64,000 bases of DNA from Pedobacter caeni (GCF_900129215.1 NZ_FQUQ01000004.1:868001-932000); one strand, 5' to 3'; positions 15,157 through 24,626 are shown, numbered from the stretch's first letter. Notes: generated by a model from the letters alone, not told the origin. A program made the numbers and translations.

Positions 15157-17073
15157 ATGATTTCAATAAACGACTTAACATTCCTGATAGGCTCCAGAGC
15201 TTTATACGACGAGGCAAACTGGCACATTAAACCAGGCGAGAGAATTGGATTAATCGGAGCCAACGGAACCGGTAAATCTACCCTTCTAAAAATAATCGTT
15301 GGAGAGTATGGCCCCTCAGCAGGTACTATTTCTATGTCGAAAGACCTGAAAATAGGTTACCTGAACCAGGATTTACTTTCTTACGACTCACACCATAGCA
15401 TTTTACACGTAGCGATGGAGGCCTTTGAGCGCCAAAATCAACTTCATGATGAAATTGATGTCCTCCTAAAAAAGATTGAAACTGATTATTCTGAGGAAGT
15501 TTTAAATAAACTGAGCGATAAGCAACAGGAGTTTGAAGCTTTAGATGGATATAGCATAGAATACCGGGCAAATGAGATCCTTGCAGGTCTTGGTTTTAGC
15601 ACTGCAGATCAGCACAGGCCGTTAAACACTTTCTCCGGAGGATGGAGGATGAGGGTAATGCTTGCAAAAATCCTTTTGCAAACGCCGGATATCCTGTTAC
15701 TGGATGAGCCTACCAACCACATGGATTTACCTTCCATCAAATGGCTGGAAACTTACTTATTGAGCTTCGAAGGGGCGATTGTGATTGTTTCTCACGATAG
15801 GTACTTCTTAGACAAAGTGGTGAACCGTATTGTAGAGTCCCGTAAAGGAAAACTAACACCTTATGCAGGTAACTATACCTTCTATCTGGAAGAAAAATCC
15901 CTTCGCGGAGAGATCCAGAAAGGAGAATTTAAAAACCAGCAGGCGAAGATCAAACAGGAAGAAAGATTGATCGAGCGTTTCCGTGCCAAAGCTTCCAAAG
16001 CGAAAATGGCACAGTCCAGAATGAAAGCCCTGGATAAAATGGAGCGTGTGGAAGATGTGGATGATGACAATCCAACAGTAAACTTCCAGTTCAAATTCTC
16101 TAAACCATCCGGCCGTCACGTGATCCGCGTAGAGGAAGCTTACAAAAGCTACCCTAATGTAGAGATCCTTGAAAATGCGGAAGGCTTAATCGAAAAAGGA
16201 GATAAAATCGCTTTAATCGGTGCCAACGGTAAGGGTAAATCCACTTTATTGCGGATCATCGCAGGTGCAGAAACGTTTGATGGTAAATGCGAAACCGGTC
16301 ATAATGTAACGACCACCTTCTTTGCACAGCATCAGCTGGAGTCTTTACACCTGGACAACACCATTCTGGAGGAACTTCAGGCCTTTGCGCCTAAGCATAC
16401 CGATACGGAACTGCGTGGCATCCTGGGCTGTTTCCTTTTCACAGGCGACGATGTGTTCAAAAAGATCCGCGTCCTGTCAGGAGGAGAAAAATCAAGGGTA
16501 GCATTGGCGAAATCATTAACTACAGATTCAAACTTCCTGATTCTGGATGAGCCTACGAATCACCTGGACATCCAATCGGTAAACATCCTGATTCAGGCAT
16601 TGACACAATATGAAGGAACCTTTATCGCAGTATCTCACGATAGGTATTTCCTGGATAATGTTGCCAATAAAATCTGGTTCATCGAAGACAAAGACATTAA
16701 AGAGTATCCTGGCACTTATGCAGAATACGAAGAATGGAATGCCAAAAGACCACCTGCAGCACCTTCCAGCGTTCCGGTAAGACCAGATAAAGAGGTAAAA
16801 CCAAAGGTAGCAGAACAGAAAGCGGCCCCAAGCAATCAGCAGCAGTTAAAAAAGCTGAATGAGCAATTGAAAAAGATTGAAACTGAGATTGCCGGGTTCG
16901 AACAAAATGTAAAAAGTATTGAGGCAGAAATCGCAGATGAAGCGGTCTATTCAAATAGCGCTAAATTAGCAGAAGCCAACAAAAATTATATCAATGCGAA
17001 GCACCAGCTGGACAATGCCCAGAACAAATGGGAAGAGCTGGCATCGGACATTATGGAAATGGAAGAAAAATGA
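15157..17073 (+). CDS. ABC-F family ATPase (Uup/EttA type)
   Basis: The ATG at 15157 (MISINDLTFLIGSRALYDEA) is chosen over the upstream in-frame codon because it is the family's usual start and lies just after a promoter. The 638-residue protein has two ATPase domains and no membrane helices. Walker A motifs are GANGTGKST at 34-42 and GANGKGKST in the second domain, signatures are FSGGWRMR and LSGGEKSR, and both Walker B motifs read LDEPTNH. The linker after the first domain is highly charged (RFRAKASKAKMAQSRMKAL), and the C-terminus is a coiled coil after a proline/alanine stretch. ABC-F proteins act on the ribosome. The stop overlaps the next start as ATGA. Confidence 0.92.
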   Translation: MISINDLTFLIGSRALYDEANWHIKPGERIGLIGANGTGKSTLLKIIVGEYGPSAGTISMSKDLKIGYLNQDLLSYDSHHSILHVAMEAFERQNQLHDEIDVLLKKIETDYSEEVLNKLSDKQQEFEALDGYSIEYRANEILAGLGFSTADQHRPLNTFSGGWRMRVMLAKILLQTPDILLLDEPTNHMDLPSIKWLETYLLSFEGAIVIVSHDRYFLDKVVNRIVESRKGKLTPYAGNYTFYLEEKSLRGEIQKGEFKNQQAKIKQEERLIERFRAKASKAKMAQSRMKALDKMERVEDVDDDNPTVNFQFKFSKPSGRHVIRVEEAYKSYPNVEILENAEGLIEKGDKIALIGANGKGKSTLLRIIAGAETFDGKCETGHNVTTTFFAQHQLESLHLDNTILEELQAFAPKHTDTELRGILGCFLFTGDDVFKKIRVLSGGEKSRVALAKSLTTDSNFLILDEPTNHLDIQSVNILIQALTQYEGTFIAVSHDRYFLDNVANKIWFIEDKDIKEYPGTYAEYEEWNAKRPPAAPSSVPVRPDKEVKPKVAEQKAAPSNQQQLKKLNEQLKKIETEIAGFEQNVKSIEAEIADEAVYSNSAKLAEANKNYINAKHQLDNAQNKWEELASDIMEMEEK

Positions 17074-18341
17074 TAAAATCAGGCGGATTCTTTTTCCTGC
17101 TGTTATTAAGTATGCAAATTGCTGTGGCTCAGGACCGGCAATTTGTATACGACAATAAGGTTTACCTGCCCGAAATCCGGACGGTACAATGTTACAACAT
17201 GCAGAAAGAGCAGTCCTTACCTGTTATCGCGCTCAATTCCAATGAACAACTCTATTTCTCTTTCGACGACCTGAGCGGCGGAAGTAAGCTCTTTTCTTAT
17301 ACCATAGAGCAATGTACTTCAGACTGGAAACCTTCCCGTCTTTCACCTCTGGACTATCTCGAAGGGCTTTCGGAAGACCGGATTACGGAATATAAATATT
17401 CTTTCAGCACTTTACAGAAATACACCAATTACTCGCTGATCTTACCCAATTCCCAGATTAAACCGAAAATCTCCGGCAATTACTTATTGAAAGTATACGA
17501 GGAAGGAAATCCTCAGCAGGCGGTACTTTCTCAAAGATTTTATGTGGTCAATAAACAGGTAGATGCAGGCGTCAACATTACGGCAAGTCAGCAGGTCTCG
17601 CTACGTCAGACGAACCAAAAGATCGACCTGACCATTGCACACCGCACACCGATTCAGAATCCGTCCCTTGACTTAAAAGCGGTGATCATGCAAAATGGCA
17701 TTCCTCAGACGGCCATCCTGAATACCAACCCTACTTTTATCCGGCCAGGCGCACTTGTATACAACGACCTGAATGGCAATGATTTTCAGGCAGGAAATGA
17801 GTTCAGAAAATTTGACATCCGCAGCTTCCGTTATAAAGCAGAAAATGTACAGGAAATCATCAGGGAAGATACGGCCATCAATGTGACACTATTTACCGAT
17901 ATCAATGGCAATGCCACAAAATTTACCAACAGGTTTGATGAGAATGGCAACTTCTTTATCAGGAATAGCGAAGGCCGTGATCCGAATACAGACAGTGATT
18001 ATGCCAATGTTCAGTTTAGTTTAAACGCAACCCCACCAAATGCAGGAGGAGAAGCTTATGTAGTTGGCCGCTTCAACAATTATGTATTGAACGAAGCCAG
18101 CAAACTAAGTTACGAACCCAGCCGTCGGCGGTTTTACAAAAACATCAAACTAAAACAAGGTTTATACGATTACAAATACGTATGGCTGGATAAAAAAACC
18201 GGAAAGACAGATGAGTCTGTTTTTGAAGGCTCTTTCTTTGAAACGGAAAATACCTACCAGGTTTTCGTTTATTACCGCAGACCAGGTTCCCGCTGGGAAG
18301 AACTCATCGGTTTTTCAAATGTGAATACCACCAAGCGATAA
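17070..18341 (+). CDS. type IX secretion system Plug protein (DUF5103)
   Basis: The ATG at 17070 overlaps the stop of the ABC-F gene (ATGA), and it opens a signal peptide (MIKSGGFFFLLLLSMQIAVAQ). The 423-residue product is beta-rich. I recognise the DUF5103/T9SS plug layout: an N-terminal beta domain (YFSFDDLSGGSKLFSYTIEQC, DWKPSRLSPLDYLEGL), a middle domain, and a C-terminal Ig-like domain (VGRFNNYVLNEASKLSYEP, FYKNIKLKQGLYDYKYVW). In Flavobacterium the Plug protein closes the periplasmic side of the SprA translocon of type IX secretion. No other T9SS gene is in the window; these genes are normally scattered. Translational coupling to ABC-F is unusual enough to note. Confidence 0.8.
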   Translation: MIKSGGFFFLLLLSMQIAVAQDRQFVYDNKVYLPEIRTVQCYNMQKEQSLPVIALNSNEQLYFSFDDLSGGSKLFSYTIEQCTSDWKPSRLSPLDYLEGLSEDRITEYKYSFSTLQKYTNYSLILPNSQIKPKISGNYLLKVYEEGNPQQAVLSQRFYVVNKQVDAGVNITASQQVSLRQTNQKIDLTIAHRTPIQNPSLDLKAVIMQNGIPQTAILNTNPTFIRPGALVYNDLNGNDFQAGNEFRKFDIRSFRYKAENVQEIIREDTAINVTLFTDINGNATKFTNRFDENGNFFIRNSEGRDPNTDSDYANVQFSLNATPPNAGGEAYVVGRFNNYVLNEASKLSYEPSRRRFYKNIKLKQGLYDYKYVWLDKKTGKTDESVFEGSFFETENTYQVFVYYRRPGSRWEELIGFSNVNTTKR

Positions 18342-18343
18342 GC

Positions 18344-19834
18344 CTATCCGGGCTTAAACACCCACACTGAAAGGCTTTCTGCGTTGCAGAAAAATTCTGC
18401 CCAACCATTTTCATCCACCTTTACCTCTTCTTCTCTAACCCCTATTGCGTCGATCATCAGCTTGCCTTGATGTTCGCTTCCCATTTCCATCGCTTTAAAG
18501 CCTTCTGTTCCATTGCTCATCAGGACCGCCAGGCCAGAATCCGGCTGATCCGGTATGCCCGCTCTTGTCCAGCCGATGCAATTGTGAAAATCCAGATAAT
18601 CACGCTGTAAACCATAAGCAAGGGTTTTCCTTATGTTGATTAGCCCCGCTAAAGGAGACAATATGGGGAGTTCTATTGCAACTTCCACCCCTGCTTTATC
18701 CTTATCTGTATATTTTGCCCCGTAAAGGTCAGGATAGAAGACACAGGGAATGCCCTGCTCCCTGAGCAGAATCAAAGCATAAGCAAGCGGACGGAACCAG
18801 AATTCCACATAAGATTCCAGGGCCTGTAAAGGCTGAGAATCATGGTTATCTACAAAAGTGACCGTCAATAAAGGATGACTTTGAACAAGACTCCCCTCAA
18901 ATATTTTAGTTAGATCGTAATTTTCTTTTTCTACGGCTGCACGGTGAAAATTCCGGTGAAGCAGAGAATCAAACAGCTGCATTCTTCCCTCTGTGATTTC
19001 CAGGTAATGCTGCAGCTCTTCCAGGCTTTCAATGTTCCAGTTTTCGGCCACCACAAAAAAACCTTCCGCAAAGGTATTTTTCATATGGTCCAGCCAGTCG
19101 ATAAGAAAATCGGTAGAAATGTGTTTCACGGCATCCAGACGAAAGCCTCTCATTCCACAGGTATTTACATACCATTCTCCCCATTGTTTCAGGTCTGCAC
19201 GGACTTCAGGATTCCTGAATTCGACATCATTGTACATCAGGTAGTCATAATTCCCCAATTCCGTTGAAGGCACTTCTTCCCAGCCTTCCCCATATTGGTT
19301 TTGAATAGAATAGATTCCCGTTTCTTTACGGTCCTCCGCCCAGTCGATTCCGCTAAAGCAGTCTTTATTCCATATAAATCCGGAGTACTGTCCTGCCCTT
19401 CCGGGAAAGTTAAATATGGTCCATGCTTCAATCTCATAAGCTTCAGAGGTAAATTCGTCCCTGTTTTCAGGATTCACCTCCCTTACCATTATCTTTTCAA
19501 GCTCATCACCACCTGCTTTATGGTTAAAAACCAGATCCGCGATTACAGCAATTCCTTTTCCCTGCAGGACTTTTATCGCTTCCTGGTATTCCTGTTTAGT
19601 ACCATACCTCGTTGCTACCGTATTCTTCTGATCAAATTCACCGAGATCGTAAAGGTCGTAGGGATCATAACCTACAGAAGTATTTCCCGAATTGGCTTTA
19701 TAGGCCGGAGGGAACCAAAGTCCCGTAATCCCTGTTTCTGCAAGCGCGACAGCGTCTTTCCTGGCTTTATTCCATAATTTTTCTTCTTCATTATAATACC
19801 AGTGAAAGTACTGCAACAGCGTTTGATTGTCCAT
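18344..19834 (-). CDS. cytoplasmic alpha-amylase, GH13
   Basis: The start is set at the ATG at 19832-19834 (MDNQTLLQYFHWYYNE), giving 496 residues without a signal peptide. This is the GH13_5 type, resembling liquefying or AmyA-like enzymes. The four amylase regions are present: region I DLVFNHKAGG, region II GFRLDAVKHI with the nucleophile aspartate, region III VVAENWN with the acid/base glutamate, and region IV FVDNHDSQP. It hydrolyses alpha-1,4-glucan inside the cell, probably maltodextrins or storage glycogen. It is convergent with the Plug gene with only two bases between stops, and divergent from the PAP2 gene. Confidence 0.92.
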   Translation of the reverse strand: MDNQTLLQYFHWYYNEEEKLWNKARKDAVALAETGITGLWFPPAYKANSGNTSVGYDPYDLYDLGEFDQKNTVATRYGTKQEYQEAIKVLQGKGIAVIADLVFNHKAGGDELEKIMVREVNPENRDEFTSEAYEIEAWTIFNFPGRAGQYSGFIWNKDCFSGIDWAEDRKETGIYSIQNQYGEGWEEVPSTELGNYDYLMYNDVEFRNPEVRADLKQWGEWYVNTCGMRGFRLDAVKHISTDFLIDWLDHMKNTFAEGFFVVAENWNIESLEELQHYLEITEGRMQLFDSLLHRNFHRAAVEKENYDLTKIFEGSLVQSHPLLTVTFVDNHDSQPLQALESYVEFWFRPLAYALILLREQGIPCVFYPDLYGAKYTDKDKAGVEVAIELPILSPLAGLINIRKTLAYGLQRDYLDFHNCIGWTRAGIPDQPDSGLAVLMSNGTEGFKAMEMGSEHQGKLMIDAIGVREEEVKVDENGWAEFFCNAESLSVWVFKPG

Positions 19835-19891
19835 GTTAAACAACAACAGCAATACCTATAATTTTGTTTATCAGGCTTTAGAGAATTCCGC

Positions 19892-19899
19892 TATCTTTG
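19892..19899 (+). promoter_or_regulatory. -7 box before the PAP2 gene
   Basis: TATCTTTG is a full TAnnTTTG match 78 bases before the ATG at 19978. A TTTG at 19863-19866 is 25 bases upstream, too far for the normal spacing. Confidence 0.4.
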
Positions 19900-19977
19900 A
19901 AGAATTTTATTTTTACTTGTTAATGACAACAATTTAAGGCTTCATTAATTCGTTAAAGTTTTTTTTTACATATACAA

Positions 19978-21369
19978 ATGCAGTTCAAATCTTCTTTTTA
20001 TCCGCTCTTACTTACCACAGCAATCAGTTTCATTAGTTTTATTGGAAAGGCGCAATATGCAGACAGCACTTTAAAAAAAGCGCCGGTCAATAATTTTTGG
20101 AAAAGTTCTTTTGTAAAGAAAACCAGTGTCCCCCTGCTCATGTTTGGGGCTACCGCACTCACCTGGCCACACCGCAAAGAGATCAGGGAAATCAGGAACC
20201 GGTTCATCCCGACATTCAGGTATAAATACGATGATTACCTCCAATATGCACCCGCAGCAGCAGTAGTTGCATTAAATATGGCTGGTATAAAGGGCAAGCA
20301 CAGTCCGAAAAGGGCATTGGTATCCTATGCCTTCTCTCTTGGAATTATGGGAGCTGTAGTAAACGGGGTAAAACATACTGCCAACATTCAGCGTCCGGAT
20401 GCCAGTGCCAGGAATTCCTTTCCTTCAGGGCATACCGCAATGGCTTTTATGAACGCAGCAGTGCTGGATAAGGAATACGGAGAATACAGACATCCGCTAT
20501 ATGGTGTGGCAGGGTATGCGATGGCTACAGCAACAGCTTTGGGTCGAGGCTTAAACAACAGACATTGGGTGACTGATGTACTTGCCGGTGCAGGTGTAGG
20601 AATTCTCTCCACAGAGGTGGGTTATCTCATTACCGATCAGATTTTCAAAAACAGAGGCATGAATGAACCTGTAAAAAGAAATCCGGTTCCGATTCAAGCC
20701 AGGCCAAGTTTCCTGGAGATGCACCTTGGCTATGCTACCGCTACGAGCAGAGACCTGAAGGCAGTACCTGGAGAGGAAGGTATTTACAGCAAGGGTGGCT
20801 TTAATTATGGACTGGAAGGTGCCTGGTTTCTGAGCAGGAACTTTGGTATAGGTGGAGAATTTGCCTTTACCAGCTTCCCTTTAAACTCAGACCGGGTAGA
20901 TCTTGGACCAGACATTAACGAGGTCAGCAACGGCTTATATACACAGGCATTAGGCGTCCGGTATTTAAATATCGGTCCTTATTTCAGCCTGCCTTTGGCG
21001 AACAACTGGTTTGTCACCGCAAAACTGAATGCTGGTGTTTCTACCGGAAGTGCAGGAAACTTTATCCTGAACATCAAAAAGGAATTTCAGGAAGAGTATG
21101 GCACAGCAGAACTCCCTTACCTGAAGTATAAACCTAAACCAGCGGCCAGCTGGTCTGCCGGTGTTGGTATTCAAAAAAGAATTGGCAGGAACACAGCTAT
21201 CAAGGCTTACACCACCTATTTCGGATCTGCACACGAGTTTGACATGCAGGTGCTTCAGGATATTGATGCAGACGGACATTACGTTTATGAACGCCAGCCT
21301 GATGACCATGAAAAAACCCGGTTTAACCACCTGACTTTCGGCATAGGCATCACGGCTTTTCTCTGGTAA
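19978..21369 (+). CDS. PAP2-family phosphatase fused to an outer-membrane-type beta domain
   Basis: The 463-residue protein begins with a signal or anchor helix ending at GKAQ. It carries the three lipid-phosphatase motifs: K132-x6-R139-P140 (KHTANIQRP), PSGH at 149-152, and R190-x5-H196-x3-D200 (RGLNNRHWVTD). These lie in a helical region up to about residue 230. From about 240 it becomes beta-rich with alternating aromatic strands (LEMHLGYATATS, LEGAWFLSRNFGIGGEFAF, ALGVRYLNIGPYFSLPL) and ends LTFGIGITAFLW, like an outer-membrane barrel terminus. It probably dephosphorylates a lipid such as undecaprenyl pyrophosphate or lipid A in the periplasm. The barrel-like tail is the odd part. Confidence 0.85.
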   Translation: MQFKSSFYPLLLTTAISFISFIGKAQYADSTLKKAPVNNFWKSSFVKKTSVPLLMFGATALTWPHRKEIREIRNRFIPTFRYKYDDYLQYAPAAAVVALNMAGIKGKHSPKRALVSYAFSLGIMGAVVNGVKHTANIQRPDASARNSFPSGHTAMAFMNAAVLDKEYGEYRHPLYGVAGYAMATATALGRGLNNRHWVTDVLAGAGVGILSTEVGYLITDQIFKNRGMNEPVKRNPVPIQARPSFLEMHLGYATATSRDLKAVPGEEGIYSKGGFNYGLEGAWFLSRNFGIGGEFAFTSFPLNSDRVDLGPDINEVSNGLYTQALGVRYLNIGPYFSLPLANNWFVTAKLNAGVSTGSAGNFILNIKKEFQEEYGTAELPYLKYKPKPAASWSAGVGIQKRIGRNTAIKAYTTYFGSAHEFDMQVLQDIDADGHYVYERQPDDHEKTRFNHLTFGIGITAFLW

Positions 21370-21397
21370 CTCATTTTTACTTACTTTTGCAGCAGCT

Positions 21398-21919
21398 ATG
21401 AGCACAAAAATAAAAAGCCCGAAAGAATCTTTCACCATCATGAATGAATTGGTATTGCCAAATGATACCAATACACTTAACAATTTAATGGGAGGCAGGT
21501 TGCTTCACTGGATGGACATTGCCGCTGCTATTTCAGCTCAGAAACATTGCAACAGAATTGTAGTTACTGCATCTGTTGACAACGTGTCGTTTAAACAACC
21601 GATCAAACTGGGTGATGTGATCACGATTGAAGCAAAGGTAACCCGTGCCTTCAATACTTCTGTAGAAGTAAGGCTTGATGTATGGGCAGAAAATATCCCA
21701 TCGGGAAGCCGCGTGAAATCCAATGAGGCTTATTATACTTTTGTGGCTGTAGACCAAAGCGGAAGAACCATTCCGGTTCCGGAATTAAGCCCTGAAACTG
21801 CAGAAGAAACTGAACTATTTGCAGGTGCACTGAGGAGGAGACAACTTCGTTTGATCCTGGGCGGAAAAATGAAAGCCAATGATGCTAAAGAACTTAAGGC
21901 CCTGTTTTTCGAAGATTAA
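21398..21919 (+). CDS. acyl-CoA thioesterase, hotdog fold (YciA/BACH type)
   Basis: This 173-residue single-hotdog protein matches the acyl-CoA hydrolase family. The motif LPNDTNTLNNLMGGRLLHWMDIAAAISAQKH holds the conserved asparagine/glycine turn and aspartate of the active site, and VSFKQPIKLGDVITIEAKVTRAFNTSVEVRLDVWAEN is the central beta sheet. It releases free fatty acid and CoA from acyl-CoA in the cytoplasm. The C-terminal tail (AGALRRRQLRLILGGKMKANDAKE) is basic and variable in this family. The gene starts 28 bases after the PAP2 stop on the same strand and is probably in one operon with it. Confidence 0.9.
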   Translation: MSTKIKSPKESFTIMNELVLPNDTNTLNNLMGGRLLHWMDIAAAISAQKHCNRIVVTASVDNVSFKQPIKLGDVITIEAKVTRAFNTSVEVRLDVWAENIPSGSRVKSNEAYYTFVAVDQSGRTIPVPELSPETAEETELFAGALRRRQLRLILGGKMKANDAKELKALFFED

Positions 21920-21960
21920 AACCATATTCCCTATAATCCGTTATTAAATAAAAAGGAAAT

Positions 21961-23157
21961 ATGACGACATACACTACACTGATTATTTTAAGCGGACTTG
22001 TCATCTTTTCCTATTTATTTGATCTTGTTGCCAGTAAGACCAAACTACCTTCTGTACTGCTGCTCCTGCTTTTGGGCATTGGCTTACGTGTACTGGTAGA
22101 CAATCTTCAGCTGCATACCTTTAATTTTCTGACGATCCTGCCTACCTTAGGCACTGTGGGACTGATCCTGATCGTTTTTGAAGGCTCCCTGGAACTCAAA
22201 TATGAACGGGAGAAAAACAAACTGATCAAAGGAGCGTTCCTGTCGGCTTTTTTTATTTTAATAGCCACAGTATCGATCATTACCTTTATCATCTATCAGA
22301 TCACCGGAAAAGAGCTGTACGTATGTTTTACCAACGCCATCCCTTTCAGTGTGATCAGTTCGGCAATTGCCATCCCTTCTGCCGCAGCTTTAAGCAATAA
22401 AGGGAAGGAATTTATCATTTACGAATCTTCCTTTTCCGATATATTAGGGATTATCCTTTTCAATTTCGCCATTTCCAACCCGCATATCTCCGTTTCTTCA
22501 TTTGCAGGATTAGGCCTGAATACAATATTAATCCTCATTCTTTCTGCCGTTTCCGGGATTACCTTGTTGTACCTGATGGGCAGGATTTCTCACCATATCA
22601 AATTCTTCCTGATCATTTCGATCCTGATCCTGGTGTATGCCATCGGACAATCTTACCATTTATCGTCATTGGTACTCATCCTCTCATTTGGCCTTTTCCT
22701 GAACAATGCAGATACCATCAAACATGCTTATTTCAGGAGCGTATTTATCTATAAGAATTTATCAAATGACCTGACGCAATTGTATCAGCTATCCGCAGAA
22801 AGTGCTTTTATTATCCGCACGTTTTTCTTCGTGATCTTCGGATTCACTATGAATATCTACGCGCTGAATGATGGAATTGTGATTGCAAACGGACTGATTA
22901 TCCTGGCTACGATCTTTGTCATCCGCTTTGTTTACCTGAAACTTTTCAGAAAGGAAAACAGTGGTACAGAATCTTTTATTGCCCCCAGAGGGCTGATCAG
23001 TATCTTATTGTATTTTAACCTGCCTCCGGCATTAAAAATACCAGAGGTAGGCACGGCTTTTCTCTTCATGGTGGTACTGGGATCAAGCCTGATTATGAGT
23101 ATTGGTTTGCTATCTGCAAAGAAAACAGTGCAAACGGCAGCACCTGCAGAACATTAA
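21961..23157 (+). CDS. cation:proton antiporter (CPA1-like)
   Basis: The 398-residue polytopic membrane protein has about 12 helices and the CPA layout: LIILSGLVIFSYLFDLVASKTKLPSVLLLLLLGIGL opens it, then VGLILIVFEGSLEL, FSVISSAIAIPSAAAL and ESSFSDILGIILFNFAIS, the last with the acidic residue pair expected in the ion site. The end, FIAPRGLISILLYFNLP, is the conserved arginine-containing helix of CPA1 antiporters. It exchanges sodium or potassium for protons. There is no long cytoplasmic regulatory tail. The gene follows the thioesterase by 41 bases and its stop overlaps that of the convergent EVE gene by 3 bases. Confidence 0.88.
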   Translation: MTTYTTLIILSGLVIFSYLFDLVASKTKLPSVLLLLLLGIGLRVLVDNLQLHTFNFLTILPTLGTVGLILIVFEGSLELKYEREKNKLIKGAFLSAFFILIATVSIITFIIYQITGKELYVCFTNAIPFSVISSAIAIPSAAALSNKGKEFIIYESSFSDILGIILFNFAISNPHISVSSFAGLGLNTILILILSAVSGITLLYLMGRISHHIKFFLIISILILVYAIGQSYHLSSLVLILSFGLFLNNADTIKHAYFRSVFIYKNLSNDLTQLYQLSAESAFIIRTFFFVIFGFTMNIYALNDGIVIANGLIILATIFVIRFVYLKLFRKENSGTESFIAPRGLISILLYFNLPPALKIPEVGTAFLFMVVLGSSLIMSIGLLSAKKTVQTAAPAEH

Positions 23158-23561
23158 ACGGAGCCCATTTCCAGGATCTTATCAAATTCCTCTGCTTTAA
23201 GCTGCATGACAGACAAACGTCCCTGTCTAACCAGGGAAATATCTTTTAAGCTTTCTTCTGCTTTGATTTGCTCTAAGCTAACCGGAGTTTTTAAAGCTTC
23301 CAGCGGGGCAAGATCAACCACTACCCAGTTGGCATCTTCTGTAGTCGGATCCTGATAGAACTCTTTTACCACTTTGGCAATTCCAACCACATTTTTACCT
23401 TCATTACTATGGTAAAATAAAACAAGGTCCCCTTCTTTCATCAATTTCAGGTTATTGCGTGCCTGATAATTTCTTACACCATCCCAGAAGGTCCTTCCAT
23501 CCTGGTTAAACTTTTCCCAACTGTATTTAAAGGGTTCACTTTTTACGAGCCAATGATTCAT
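23154..23561 (-). CDS. EVE-domain protein
   Basis: The 135-residue protein is a complete EVE domain, a PUA-like fold. It opens MNHWLVKSEPFKYSWEKF and carries FWDGVRNYQARNNLKLMKEGDLVLFYHSN and VVGIAKVVKEFYQD, the usual conserved parts (compare human THYN1). EVE domains bind modified bases in DNA or RNA and are common both as stand-alone housekeeping proteins and inside restriction systems. No restriction partner is present, so the stand-alone role is more likely. The stop overlaps the antiporter stop. Confidence 0.92.
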   Translation of the reverse strand: MNHWLVKSEPFKYSWEKFNQDGRTFWDGVRNYQARNNLKLMKEGDLVLFYHSNEGKNVVGIAKVVKEFYQDPTTEDANWVVVDLAPLEALKTPVSLEQIKAEESLKDISLVRQGRLSVMQLKAEEFDKILEMGSV

Positions 23562-23686
23562 GGTATTCTTTAGTTAAATGTATCCGGAGATTTCAGCTAT
23601 TTCTCCGGTTGTATGATTCAGACGTCAAAACTAACAAATCAGAACGGAATAGAAAACAGATAGACAAGAAAGGCGGTATTCAGGTA

Positions 23687-24187
23687 TTATTTACCTCGGA
23701 TTTCATCTAAAACTGCCGCGAGTTCTTTGGCCTTATTTGTCCCGATAAGCAATCTGTCGTGGTTGTTAAATTCCAATTGTAGCCCCTGATTCCCTGAAAT
23801 ATTCAATGCGTTTCCTTTATTTCCTGTCCTGATTCCCCAGCCCCCATACTCCCCTATTGGACGATAGCTCCGGAGATAGCACCGATCAATCACCTCCCAG
23901 GAATAATACTTAAAAGACCTGTGAAAAGGAAAAAATCTCACATAAACCCCATCAGTTTGAACGCGGGTTTCCAGTCGGAAGTTGAAGAACAGGATACTCA
24001 GTAAAAAAACAAATCCGGTAATGAATAAAAGTGTCGTATCCGTTGCCGGTTGATCTCCAAACTTTTCTCCACCTATTACCTGCTTAGAAACACCAAAAAT
24101 AAGCAGTCCGTTTAAGCCGATCAAGATCAACCACAACCACCATTGTTTAAACTTTTGCGTTTCAGAAAATACAATCTTATCGGTCAT
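23687..24187 (-). CDS. small membrane protein, DUF6141-like
   Basis: The 166-residue protein has two membrane helices near the N-terminus (WWLWLILIGLNGLLIFGVS and LLFITGFVFLLSILFFNF) and a cytoplasmic C-terminal domain with a PH-like beta pattern (RVQTDGVYVRFFPFHRSFKYYSWEVIDRCYLRSYRP, NISGNQGLQLEFNNHDRLLIGTNKAKEL). I take this for the DUF6141 family, found in Bacteroidota with no assigned role. The ATG at 24185-24187 is the natural start. Nothing in the neighbourhood suggests a function. Confidence 0.6.
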   Translation of the reverse strand: MTDKIVFSETQKFKQWWLWLILIGLNGLLIFGVSKQVIGGEKFGDQPATDTTLLFITGFVFLLSILFFNFRLETRVQTDGVYVRFFPFHRSFKYYSWEVIDRCYLRSYRPIGEYGGWGIRTGNKGNALNISGNQGLQLEFNNHDRLLIGTNKAKELAAVLDEIRGK

Positions 24188-24215
24188 TTTTTTCTATAGG
24201 CAACAAGATATCTAA

Positions 24216-24626
24216 TTATTCTTTCAATATCTCCTTATCATACAAAGGATTTGCAAATGCCCGGATATTCACAGTTACATCGTCCTTTTCTGTTGGTCTT
24301 TTCATCTCATCTCTATAGATACTATGGAACTCATCCACTGCCCGTTCAGGAATTGCCTCAGCTGTTGCTGCTGCTTCTTTTAATACCGGCTCCAACCCCA
24401 GCAATTTCAACCTTCCCAAATACTGGCTCTCCGATTGGCTACATCTGTCTTTAGCCACTACAGCAACATAAATATCGACTTCCTTTCCTATCAAATTTTC
24501 TGATAGCGTCAACACATCTGTTCCGGCACTTCTGAAATTACCCGTGCTTTGATAAGAAGCTGATCTACCCTGCATATCTATAGCCAGTGTCAGCCTAAAA
24601 CTTGTTACCTGCAAGATACAAAGCAA
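24216..24626 (-). pseudogene. C-terminal remnant of a DUF6266-type protein
   Basis: The frame encodes up to 136 residues, but only the middle looks like a real fold. RSASYQSTGNFRSAGTDVLTL, GKEVDIYVAVVAKDRCSQSE and SQYLGRLKLL match the C-terminal third of the DUF6266 proteins frequent in Pedobacter. The N-terminal two thirds of that family (opening MAI.. with a glycine-rich start) are absent; upstream on the minus strand the frame meets stops within about 50 bases. The start MLCILQV is therefore probably not functional. A tail (AEAIPERAVDEFHSIYRDEM) extends past the usual end. A decayed gene is the best explanation, and a shortened active gene is possible. Confidence 0.5.

Noticed and set aside
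23154..23561. EVE protein as part of a restriction defence system
   Set aside because: No methyltransferase, nuclease or McrBC-like gene is adjacent; stand-alone EVE proteins are common.
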